Source: CAZSDP01 sp964605665
GTDB lineage: Bacteria; Planctomycetota; UBA8108; UBA1146
Direction of reading: 5' to 3'
Assembly: GCA_964605665.1 (NCBI GenBank)
Contig: CAZSDP010000023.1
Location: forward strand, 10,694-74,693
DNA: 64,000 bases
The notes beneath the pieces are model-generated. The model did not search any database. It was not told where the DNA came from and saw only the letters and a list, made by a program, of their open reading frames with translations. The position numbers were made by a program, and so were the translations under genes. Position 1 is the stretch's first letter, and the number at the start of each line of letters is the position of its first letter. Below are positions 57,029 through 64,000 of this stretch, piece after piece.

Positions 57029-57254
57029 GAAGAGCGACACCCTTCCTGCAGATCTGCCGAGCAAAGGTCATCTTCCGATCTAACATGACACCTTGCGAAC
57101 CTTCCCCAAGATTCTCGTAAGCGACTTGAGAACTCTCTGAATCCGCCCCTCCGTCATCTCCGAAATGGCTCGTAGTCACCGACGACCTTGTCGGTGGGGG
57201 ACCCATAAACTGCAAGTGCCCGTCCACTGCAAAGTGAAGAAGGAGAGCCGATTC

Positions 57255-58193
57255 ATGCGTTGGTCAACTGTTCAAATTTTTTGTGTCGCCGCCTCGCTAC
57301 TGGTAGTTTCAAACTCAGCAGTCTTCGCTCAATGCGACAGTTCAAAGGAGATGATGAGTGGCCTGGAAAACCGGGCAACGATCGTAGAAACCGCCGCGAG
57401 TCTCGACGACTTCAGCACCTTGGTTGCTGCGGTAAAGGCTGCGGAGCTTGTCAGCCTGCTCGGTGGCGAGGGCCCATATACAGTCTTCGCTCCCACCAAC
57501 GATGCATTTGCAAAACTCCCAAAGGGAACAGTGGCATCTCTTCTGCTCCCCGAAAATCGATCTGCATTGCAGAGAGTGCTGAGCTATCACGTCGTCCCCG
57601 GTAATGTCATGGCAAAAGACGTGATCAATCTCACTTCAGCAGACACTTTGAGTGGTCAGCGACTCGACATCTCCACCGCGGATGCGAGCGTCTCCATCGA
57701 TAGCGCTCGAGTGATCAAGACCGATGTTCGTTGCTCCAATGGAGTGATCCACGTCATCGACACCGTCCTTCTCCCCTCCCAGAAGAACATCGTGGAGACC
57801 GCGAAGGACGCAGGTTCCTTCGGCACCTTGCTCGCGGCAGCGCAAGCAGCGGGGCTCGCTTCCGCACTCACCGCAGAAGGCCCTTTGACTGTCTTTGCTC
57901 CGACCGACGCCGCCTTCGCAGCTCTGCCAAAAGGCACAGTCGAAACTCTGCTGCTTCCTGAAAATCGTGATCAGCTTGTTGCGATTTTGAAGCTACACGT
58001 CGTACCCGGACGGGTCTTTGCCAAAGAAGCGATCGACCGAGGTCGAGCCAACACTTTGAACGGTGAATCCCTCACCGTCAGATCGGACGGCAATCAAGTG
58101 CAGGTGAATGGCTCCAGTGTCATCTCCGCCGACATCGACTGCTCGAATGGCGTCGTCCACGTCATCGACACGGTCCTGTTGCCAAAACAGTAA
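57255..58193 (+). CDS. Secreted protein with two fasciclin domains, 312 aa
   Basis: ATG 57255 has AAGGAGAG at good distance and starts directly at a signal peptide (STVQIFCVAASLLVVSNSAVFAQ), so the longer upstream frame is not used. Two FAS1 domains (about 45-175 and 180-312) are similar to each other: each has NIVETAKDAGSFGTLLAAA-like starts, GPYTVFAPTNDAFAKLPKGT or GPLTVFAPTDAAFAALPKGT, and NGVIHVIDTVLLP or NGVVHVIDTVLLP. FAS1 proteins are adhesion or surface proteins; in several bacteria they belong to light- or oxidative-stress regulons. The role here is inferred from its place in the cluster. Confidence 0.92.
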   Translation: MRWSTVQIFCVAASLLVVSNSAVFAQCDSSKEMMSGLENRATIVETAASLDDFSTLVAAVKAAELVSLLGGEGPYTVFAPTNDAFAKLPKGTVASLLLPENRSALQRVLSYHVVPGNVMAKDVINLTSADTLSGQRLDISTADASVSIDSARVIKTDVRCSNGVIHVIDTVLLPSQKNIVETAKDAGSFGTLLAAAQAAGLASALTAEGPLTVFAPTDAAFAALPKGTVETLLLPENRDQLVAILKLHVVPGRVFAKEAIDRGRANTLNGESLTVRSDGNQVQVNGSSVISADIDCSNGVVHVIDTVLLPKQ

Positions 58194-58234
58194 CAACTCC
58201 CCGTCGATCCCACGATCGACTCTATCCCTCGAGT

Positions 58235-58263
58235 GTGGGGGGCTTGGCGCCCAAGCCCCCCAC
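58235..58263 (+). terminator. Hairpin after the fasciclin gene
   Basis: A 13-base perfect stem (GTGGGGGGCTTGG / CCAAGCCCCCCAC) with a three-base loop begins about 40 bases after the fasciclin stop. No U-run follows, so it is a stem-type terminator candidate. Confidence 0.5.
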
Positions 58264-58384
58264 TCCTCACTTTCCCACGATCTACCCGTCTCGCTGATTC
58301 CATGGTCTATCTCTGGAATCTCGCAAATGTAGTGAAACTCCTGCGGTGGATTCACGAAGTCCCTATAAGAGAGGGCTACCACCG

Positions 58385-58813
58385 ATGCAGACACCTGATG
58401 CAATTCCCGAAGTCGACCAATCGCCGAGCAACATCGAGTTGGAGCTCTTCTATGACGGCGGTTGCCCACTTTGTTCACGGGAAATCTCTATCTTGAGGCG
58501 ACTCGACCGCCAGCAGCGCATCTCATTCATCGACTTGATCGATCAGAACTTCGATCAGCGGTCTGTCGACCGTGACCTCTCCACTTTGATGCGGAGAATT
58601 CACGGCCGACGTCCATCCGGAGAGTGGGTCGAGGGTGTTGACGTGTTTCGTCAAATCTATCTCGTGCTCGGCTATCGCTGGCTGGTCTACTTGAGCAGTC
58701 TCCCGCTCGTGCGCAACGTACTCGACATCGGTTACGAGATCTTCGCGCGTTGGCGATTCAAGAAGCGATGTGCTGACGGAGCTTGCAAAGCATCACCAAC
58801 ATTCGGATCTTGA
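58385..58813 (+). CDS. DCC-family (DUF393) thiol-disulfide oxidoreductase-like protein, 142 aa
   Basis: The family signature LFYDGGCPLCSREI (CxxC with DGxCPLC) lies near residue 20, followed by ISFIDLIDQNFDQ and a helical C-terminus (GYRWLVYLSSLP, FARWRFKKRC). DCC proteins are small thioredoxin-fold relatives of poorly known function and are often encoded near photolyase and other light-cluster genes. ATG 58385 is chosen over the frame opening at 58346 because GAGAGGG is ten bases before it. It follows the fasciclin gene on the same strand. Confidence 0.88.
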   Translation: MQTPDAIPEVDQSPSNIELELFYDGGCPLCSREISILRRLDRQQRISFIDLIDQNFDQRSVDRDLSTLMRRIHGRRPSGEWVEGVDVFRQIYLVLGYRWLVYLSSLPLVRNVLDIGYEIFARWRFKKRCADGACKASPTFGS

Positions 58814-59018
58814 TCGGAAGCCATGTCCAACAAGGGATCAGAAATCCGTCGATCAGGTTTCTTCTTCTGATCCCTCTTTGGGTTCCAAGATCTCGAAAAG
58901 CGGCTCAATCGCTCGTCCGAGAGATAAATCGGTCGAGTGCTACGCGTGTGAGCGATCGGAGCGTCGTTAAGGCGGGTCAATCGGGAGAGCGAATGCTGAC
59001 CCGATTGTGCAGAACGCT

Positions 59019-59327
59019 TCAGGCTCCTTTGCGGCGACGCATCTCTCGCTGAAATCGCTCCGACTCTTCGATTTCCCTCTTCAAGGCCTCGGGAATCGCT
59101 TCCCAGTGCGCCTGCCAGAGTGCCAGAAGGATCTTCCTCTTACTCTGGTTCGCGACTGAACCCTTTCTGCGGATCGCCTCGAGCTTCCGGCACTCGACGT
59201 ATCCTGCGAGTCTCGCATAGTCGCGCAGCGGAAATTCGACCGTCACCTGGACTTCATCACCAGATCGCACACGTGGGCGCCCTCCGAGATTTGGCGCCTT
59301 TTTGTTCTCCTGGGCAGGTTCTCCCAT
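59019..59327 (-). CDS. Small orphan basic protein, 102 aa
   Basis: The product has GGRPRVRSGDEVQVTVEFPL followed by a charged helical part (KRKILLALWQAHWEAIPEAL and a basic C-terminus). The N-terminal strand and following helices resemble small ribbon-helix-helix-type DNA-binding proteins, but this is only a composition-level impression. ATG 59327 is preferred over the frame opening at 59378. No partner gene is adjacent and the ribosome binding site is poor. It may be a real regulator-like gene or a chance open frame; the amino-acid make-up favours a real gene. Confidence 0.5.
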   Translation of the reverse strand: MGEPAQENKKAPNLGGRPRVRSGDEVQVTVEFPLRDYARLAGYVECRKLEAIRRKGSVANQSKRKILLALWQAHWEAIPEALKREIEESERFQREMRRRKGA

Positions 59328-59771
59328 GATTCCGACTTCTCCACCGGAGCTTGAGCGGGCCCCGGTTCCTAAGGCCATAGTTTCGGTAGTGCTTCAAGCA
59401 AGGGTGGCGGGCCGCAGCCAAAGCGACGATCACCCTGACGAAATACTGAACCGAAACCGCATCGATAAAGGTCTCAACGTTTCTGCAAGTTGCTTTCAGC
59501 GTCGTAACGGACGAATATGGAATCATCCCGCAGAAACCCAATTCAATGTAGCCATCCTACTGACTAATCCAACGAACGCGGCACTTGGGTTCGGAAAGTC
59601 ATATGAGTCTACCGATTTTGTCCAAAAAGTTGATAATCATGGCGCGTCAGCTCAGTCAGGATAGAAGCCAGGAGGGAGGAGTTGATCCTTCCTGCCAACG
59701 CAGCTCACCGCGCGCCGAAAGTGCGGCCGCACCACCCTAAGATGTCTTCAATACTATAGTTTACGTAAAAA
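59328..59771. other. Intergenic region, nothing recognised
   Basis: The plus-strand frame 59302-59664 and other short frames show no family feature. No RNA gene is seen. An AT-rich part lies around 59560-59640 and 59740-59765. Confidence 0.4.
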
Positions 59772-59807
59772 CCGCCCCCCTCCGCCAGAAGCCGGAGGGG
59801 GGCGGTC
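59772..59807 (-). terminator. Rho-independent terminator of the dockerin-like gene at 59839
   Basis: A 14-base perfect GC-rich stem (ACCGCCCCCCTCCG / CGGAGGGGGGCGGT) with an eight-base loop lies just after the minus-strand gene and is followed on that strand by TTTTTAC. This is the clearest intrinsic terminator in the window. Confidence 0.85.
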
Positions 59808-59838
59808 TCCACAAATGATCAACAGAGCGCGATTTCGG

Positions 59839-60954
59839 TCAGGGGCACACGCTCGTTTGGCAATCGAGGGAGTCTCCGAGGGTCCCATCCACACCACAGT
59901 TGGGGTACGGGGGCGGGGGATCGACTCCCATCGTCGTGAACAATGCGTTCAACAAGAAGATTCCGTCGGCGATGTTGTTGGTTCCATCGTCATTGAAGTC
60001 CGCCGCGTCGCGACAGAGAGGCTGGGGCTGCCCCGTAACGAAGAGCGCATTGAGCAAGAAGATGACGTCGGCGATGTTCACCGTGTTGTCTAAATTGGAG
60101 TCCCCACGGATGAACTGATCACCCGGGGGCGGACATGGAGTCGGCACCTCTTCGATGGCCACGTCGCTGATCGAGAAGGTGACAGACCCCAAGCTCGTCA
60201 CCATCCCGGTCGGTGAAACCGTATAGAGAGCGCTGTTCATCCCGCCTTGGGTCCAGAGGAATTCATCGATGCTGGGCATGTAGGCGAGACCAGAGACCGC
60301 GGTCCCCTCCAGTGGAGATCCTGCAACGTTGATCGATGTTGAATCGCAGGAGTCCGCCCCTCCGGGAGTCGACGCTTCGAAAACCAAGTTTGCTGACCCG
60401 GAAGCGTGATACCAACGCGACTCCGATGGGTTGTAGGAGATCGCTTCCCCGTCATCTCCCCCTCCATAGAGGCAGATGTCGGTGGGGAGCCCTGTCAGCG
60501 AATCGAGAAGGCAAAATGAGTTCGAAGGACTCGCTGCATCTCCGGAGATCGCGTAGATCTCTCCATTCGGCAGAATATCGAGGGCGACGAAGTCCACCGC
60601 GGTGTTTCCGATCACCTCGGTGATCTGATTCACCGGGTCATAGCGGCAGAGGAATGGCACCTGAACCGGTGAATTCGCAAAGTAGGCGAGGAAGTAGATC
60701 TCGCCAGTCGTCGGTTCGATGGCGATTCCTGTGATCCCGGTCACCGTGGTCCCGACCACTGTCGGTCCAATGTCGATCGTCTGATCCACGGTCATGCTGT
60801 CGAGATCGATCCGACGAAGATTCGCGTCCGCCTCGGACGCGGTCCAAGCGTAGCGGATGAAGCACTGCTGTGGCTGCGCTTGTGCTAAGAGCGGTGCACT
60901 CAAGACACCGATGAGCATCATGACGAAGAGCCACGAACGAAACTGAGTCGACAT
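59839..60954 (-). CDS. Secreted protein with beta-propeller-like region and dockerin-like C-terminus, 371 aa
   Basis: ATG 60954 follows GGAAAGGA and starts a signal peptide (WLFVMMLIGVLSAPLLAQAQ). The middle (about 35-260) has repeated strands such as RRIDLDSMTVDQTIDIG, TGITGIAIEPTTGEIYFLA and FVALDILPNGEIYAISG, suggesting a propeller of the kind seen in NHL or YncE-like proteins. The C-terminus is dockerin-like (FIRGDSNLDNTVNIADVIFLL, then DFNDDGTNNIADGIFLLNALF) and ends with the cysteine tail CGVDGTLGDSLDC...VCP seen in the proteins at 3-15 kb. It lies 45 kb from that group, so the tail is a shared feature rather than a local duplication. Confidence 0.88.
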   Translation of the reverse strand: MSTQFRSWLFVMMLIGVLSAPLLAQAQPQQCFIRYAWTASEADANLRRIDLDSMTVDQTIDIGPTVVGTTVTGITGIAIEPTTGEIYFLAYFANSPVQVPFLCRYDPVNQITEVIGNTAVDFVALDILPNGEIYAISGDAASPSNSFCLLDSLTGLPTDICLYGGGDDGEAISYNPSESRWYHASGSANLVFEASTPGGADSCDSTSINVAGSPLEGTAVSGLAYMPSIDEFLWTQGGMNSALYTVSPTGMVTSLGSVTFSISDVAIEEVPTPCPPPGDQFIRGDSNLDNTVNIADVIFLLNALFVTGQPQPLCRDAADFNDDGTNNIADGIFLLNALFTTMGVDPPPPYPNCGVDGTLGDSLDCQTSVCP

Positions 60955-61127
60955 CGTGGATTCCTTTCCGGAGACGCTCTTCGCGTCTTCTCTCTCGCAT
61001 TCACCTAACTTCGAATGCGGGTGACTTCTAAGGCTTTCCGCCTTCGAAATGTCGTCGTGCCATAGTGGGATCTGCCATTCTTCGCTTCCGAGAATGGGAC
61101 TCAACCCCTCCGAGGCCAACTACGATT

Positions 61128-62579
61128 CTACCGGCGCAACAAGGCTTGAGCGCGGGCCTCTAGCTCTCCGATCCCCATACGCCCGTAATCGCGGGCCATA
61201 ATCTTGCCTTTCCGGTCGATCCAGTAGACCGTCGGAAAAGCCCGGCAATGGTAATCTCTCAAAGCGACTCCGTCTCCACGGAGCAGCATGCGGTAATCAA
61301 GATTCTTCGAATCGACGAAAGACTGAATTCTCGCCTTCGTATCGTTATCGATATTGACCCCGATGACGACCAGGTCCTTCGATCGAAACTTCTTTTGCAA
61401 TTCACTGAGGTGCGGAGCCTCCGCACGACAAATCCCTCAGGTATAGCCCCAAAAGCTCAAAACAACCGGTTTCCCGAGCAATGAAGAAAGGGAAAAGTCC
61501 TGGTCATCCAAGCCCTTGAGCGTGAAATCAGGCGCTGGTTGACCGATCAACCGATCGGCTCGAGCGTCCGGATCACCCCGGCTCGCCAGGCCTTCTCCGA
61601 TCGCATCGAGGCGAGTCTCCAAGTGCGGCAAGGTGAGGAGAAGTCGACCTTCCGGGTACCTTTTTCGGTATTTTTCTAGGTTCTTACGGGCGGCGGTAAT
61701 CGCCTCTTCACCTTGGCCAGGTACCAGAGCCCGGGCGACTGGAGCCAGAAGTTCATACTCAGCGACGACGTCACGCACGGTCGGTGCTTCGAGGATTTCT
61801 CGTTCGAGCACTTCAAACTCGATCCTCGGTGCTTTCCGTTGGGCGATCGCTCCCGCACTGAGAACGAGTTCCCGTTCCAAAGTACCCCGCCGAATCTCGC
61901 CGTCCTCCGCGAGTTCGAACTTCCATTCGAGGCTCTTCAATTCTGTGGTGATCTTGCCCGATTCACGCACCGGGGCTTCGAGGTTCACATGCACGAAGCG
62001 TGGATCTTCGGGGGTCGCTTGTTCACAGCGGTAAACGACGGAGAATCGATCGCGCAATTTGAGGCTACTCAGCCAAATCCGCTCGCTCCCTTCGACCGCC
62101 GGCTCCCGCCAAGTTGCGCCCACAATCGCATCTGCTTCGAACAGATCGAGAAAAGTCTCGACGATCATTCGCTGACGAGGGTGGAAGAGCTCCGGTCGGC
62201 TCTTTCCTTTACGGTCGAAAGAGATCGCCGAAAGAGGAAGTCCGGGGAGCACCGTATCGGGACAGATGACGACCCGGCGCGACTTCCGCTTCCCTGGCAC
62301 CTCAAAGGTCTGAACCTCCAGAGAATATTGTTCGGTTCCCGTGTCGATCGAAAGGCGGTAACGAGCGGCAGCTGAATCTTCGGCAGCCAATCCGGTGGGA
62401 ACCACGAGACAGAGCAGCAGTGTCAGCAAGGCCGGTAATCCGAACCTCTTCCACCCCTTGGCCTGATTCGACTGCAGCGTTTTCGATCGCCCAGTCTTCG
62501 GCCGCAGAGCAGTGAGTGGTCGTCTCTGGATACACCGGCCAGAGATGAAGTCTTCAGACTCCCTATCGATGTCGCCCAT
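61128..62579 (-). CDS. Candidate selenoprotein: TlpA-like thioredoxin-fold protein with in-frame UGA (UxxC), 483 aa
   Basis: The frame is open from ATG 62579 to TAG 61128 except for one TGA at 61437-61439 (codon 381). N-terminal membrane or signal segment (about 40-62), a domain of about 300 residues that I do not recognise, then RLIGQPAPDFTLKGLDDQDF and SFWGYT-U-GICRAEAPHL, VIGVNIDNDTKARIQSF, and cis-Pro motif AFPTVYWIDRKG. In TlpA/ResA proteins the position of the UGA is the first Cys of the redox CxxC (FWxxWCxxCR). The frame continues with conserved residues straight after it, and a SECIS-like hairpin follows. Sec insertion is inferred; a Cys-to-stop mutation in a pseudogene is the alternative. 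ATG 62579 is chosen over GTG 62600; AAGGAAG lies about ten bases before it. The protein is probably exported and membrane-anchored. Confidence 0.75.
61406..61439 (-). promoter_or_regulatory. Candidate bacterial SECIS element following the in-frame UGA
   Basis: On the minus strand UGA is followed, ten bases later, by a perfect hairpin GUGCGG-AGGCU-CCGCAC (61426-61410). UGAG and CUCA can pair below it across a bulge. From memory of E. coli fdhF, its SECIS has its stem start and AGGUCU loop at nearly the same distance from UGA. A GG pair in the loop is the feature read by SelB. Not experimentally shown here. Confidence 0.6.
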
Positions 62580-63205
62580 CCCCTTCGACTTCCTTTCCAC
62601 CTATCCGCGCACTCCCAATCGATCAGAGCGAAGACTCCAAGTCGGTCGACAAAAGGGGCCGGACCACCGTTGGAGTCATCGGTGAGAGCCGATCTTGCGG
62701 TCCACACGACGGAAGTACCGCCAGCAGAATTCTTCCGCTGCGGAGCTCTCTTACCGTTTGAGGGAGTGGCCTCTCTCAGAGCCAAACCTGAAGATAGCCT
62801 GAATTCCTGGGCTTTCTGCCACCCCAGGCTAGCAGCGCGACTCAAGAATCGCCAGCCAGTGGCGATTCTGGGCACTGCCCCCCCGAGATCCAGCTCGGTT
62901 CAGGAGCCTCTGGGGTCGATGATAGGTTGTTTATGTGATCAACGGGAGGTGGGGGGTAGACCCGCGGATGCAGATCTGCCAGAATGGGGGATCTACCGGG
63001 GGGTTTCCCGGCGAGTGATCGGTTACGAAGAGGGCTCTAAAGAATTCTCTTTTCCCGGGAATCTTGGTCGATCGCCGATCACTGGCGAACGATCGAGACG
63101 ATTGGGGTGACTTACGCCGCGTCGACCGATCGTTGTGACACATGAATGCGTCGTCTCAGACGCCGGCGCCGGAGGTCGCGCAAGGTCGCGCTCCGGAGGA
63201 AGGGA
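62580..63205. other. Intergenic region between selenoprotein candidate and vWA-like gene
   Basis: About 620 bases with divergent genes on either side, so both promoters should be here. The plus-strand frame 62670-63110 has no family feature. No RNA gene or terminator is evident. Confidence 0.4.
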
Positions 63206-63919
63206 GTGTGCTCCGTGCGACACTCGTGGCTCTACTGCACTCTAGTTCTTTGTCTTGCTCTCCCCTTTACCGGGATCGTCACGATCGGTGATGCTGCAGA
63301 CGGTTCTTCCGGCTTCAAGCGCCCACTCGATCTGCCTTCCGGTGGACGGACGATGGAAGAAGAAGAAGAAGACGCTCCCGAGTCGATCATGTTCTACGGG
63401 GGAGAGTTCGAAGGGGACTGCTTCGTCTGGTGTTTCCCGGCGTACGGCTTCTGCGGTGACACCACCGTCTTTGCTTCGATTCGCTCGGAGATTTCCGCCG
63501 CTCTGAATCAGCTGAGTTCCCACGCCACCTTCGATTTGATCGGCTTCAACTCTCAAGTCTACACCTGGGCCCCGGCAGTGCGCGCCGCCAGCGCTGGCAA
63601 CAAAGCTGCGGCAACCGCTTGGATGAATGTCCTCGTCCCGGTGGAAGCTCACTACATCGTCGAAGCAGCTCAGACCGCATTGGCTATCTCCCAGGCTGCT
63701 GATTCTGAGTACAAGCAGATGGTCCTCTGCGGCTCCCGCGCGCCATTCGGTGGAGCGGGTGCTATTTCGGGTGCGCTGATGGAAATCACCGCCGCGAACT
63801 ACGAGAGCATTCCTCTGCACACGATTTACTTCTCCACCCCGTTCTATCAGGGAGAAGAGTCGTTCTACCAGCAGCTCGCTGCGATGAACGGCGGAACGTT
63901 CCGGCACGTGTCCTACTAA
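63206..63919 (+). CDS. Secreted vWA-like protein, about 237 aa
   Basis: A signal peptide (WLYCTLVLCLALPFTGIVTI) is followed by an acidic EEEEEDAPE stretch and a von-Willebrand-A-like fold: SIMFYGGEFEGDCF, SEISAALNQLSSHATFDLIGFNSQVYTW, and later AISGALMEI and IPLHTIYFST. The MIDAS DxSxS motif is not clear, so metal-dependent adhesion is doubtful. The frame extends to ATG 63146, but its first 20 residues are almost all Arg; GTG 63206, with GGAGG six bases before it, is preferred, and GTG 63215 is a close alternative. The gene is followed by a 15-bp tandem repeat. Confidence 0.75.
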   Translation: MCSVRHSWLYCTLVLCLALPFTGIVTIGDAADGSSGFKRPLDLPSGGRTMEEEEEDAPESIMFYGGEFEGDCFVWCFPAYGFCGDTTVFASIRSEISAALNQLSSHATFDLIGFNSQVYTWAPAVRAASAGNKAAATAWMNVLVPVEAHYIVEAAQTALAISQAADSEYKQMVLCGSRAPFGGAGAISGALMEITAANYESIPLHTIYFSTPFYQGEESFYQQLAAMNGGTFRHVSY

Positions 63920-63931
63920 GGAGCGACGTTG

Positions 63932-64000
63932 CTCGAACAGTGTTGACTCGAACAGTGTTGACTCGAACAGTGTTGACTCGAACAGTGTTGACTCGAACAG
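63932..64000. repeat. 15-bp tandem repeat at the window end, at least 4.6 copies
   Basis: The unit CTCGAACAGTGTTGA is perfectly repeated from 63932 to the last base. It starts 12 bases after the vWA-like stop and continues past the window. Confidence 0.9.

Noticed and set aside
61437..61439. Ordinary stop codon splitting two separate genes (387 and 90 codons)
   Set aside because: The downstream part lacks its own signal and start context, is in the same frame, and completes the thioredoxin fold of the upstream part; a split explanation fits less well than Sec or a point mutation.
62670..63110. Plus-strand frame in the spacer before the vWA-like gene
   Set aside because: No homology-like motif and poor start context.
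1..64000. tRNA, rRNA, insertion sequences, prophage or integrase
   Set aside because: I found no cloverleaf-like or rRNA-like segment and no transposase, recombinase or phage structural protein by eye; a tRNAscan or HMM search could still reveal small items.

Overview
The window looks like a chromosomal fragment of a Planctomycetota-type bacterium of moderately high GC. The reasons are several large secreted proteins with dockerin-like C-termini, an adjacent DUF1592/DUF1552 pair, a SASA-type sialate O-acetylesterase, ECF sigma factors with extra domains, and no rRNA, tRNA, phage or insertion-sequence signal. Genes are often translationally coupled (ATGA, GTGA and TGATG overlaps), and several start at GTG or TTG behind a good Shine-Dalgarno sequence.

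Layout. 1-15.6 kb (minus strand): six exported modular proteins built from FG-GAP, thrombospondin-type-3-like, HYR, Fn3-like, cohesin-like and dockerin-like modules; five of them share a C-terminal Cys motif. 16.2-22.5 kb (minus): a compact six-gene TonB2/TtpC-type energy-transduction operon (DUF3450, large ExbB, ExbB, ExbD, TonB, TPR lipoprotein). 23.1-30.1 kb: a probable frameshifted gene, a DEAD-box RNA helicase with a long basic tail, and the DUF1592/DUF1552 operon. 30.1-36.1 kb: an ECF sigma factor fused to a membrane-anchored sensor-like region, a GGDEF-EAL protein and a PhzF-family enzyme. 36.1-42.4 kb (minus): a sialate O-acetylesterase and an ABC system combining a ZnuA-like lipoprotein with a FtsX/MacB-type permease. 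42.5-51.3 kb: an M28 peptidase interrupted by a 100-N assembly gap, GlnS, a secreted prenyltransferase-like/coiled-coil pair, Nth, a LON-domain protein and endonuclease V. 51.3-58.8 kb: a probable light and photodamage response cluster (anti-sigma, ECF sigma, class II photolyase, a B12 protein with the CarH-type W-x9-EH motif, DUF523-DUF1722, a two-domain fasciclin protein, a DCC-family protein). 59-64 kb: a small orphan gene, another dockerin-like secreted protein, a TlpA-like selenoprotein candidate, a secreted vWA-like protein and a 15-bp tandem repeat running off the window.

The two most notable items are the selenoprotein candidate (61128-62579) and the light cluster. In the first, an in-frame UGA sits where a TlpA/thioredoxin-like protein has the first Cys of CxxC, and a bacterial-SECIS-like hairpin follows at the right distance. 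In the second, a B12 photosensor-type protein without a DNA-binding domain lies beside a photolyase/ECF sigma/anti-sigma operon. Both are inferences from sequence and can be tested.
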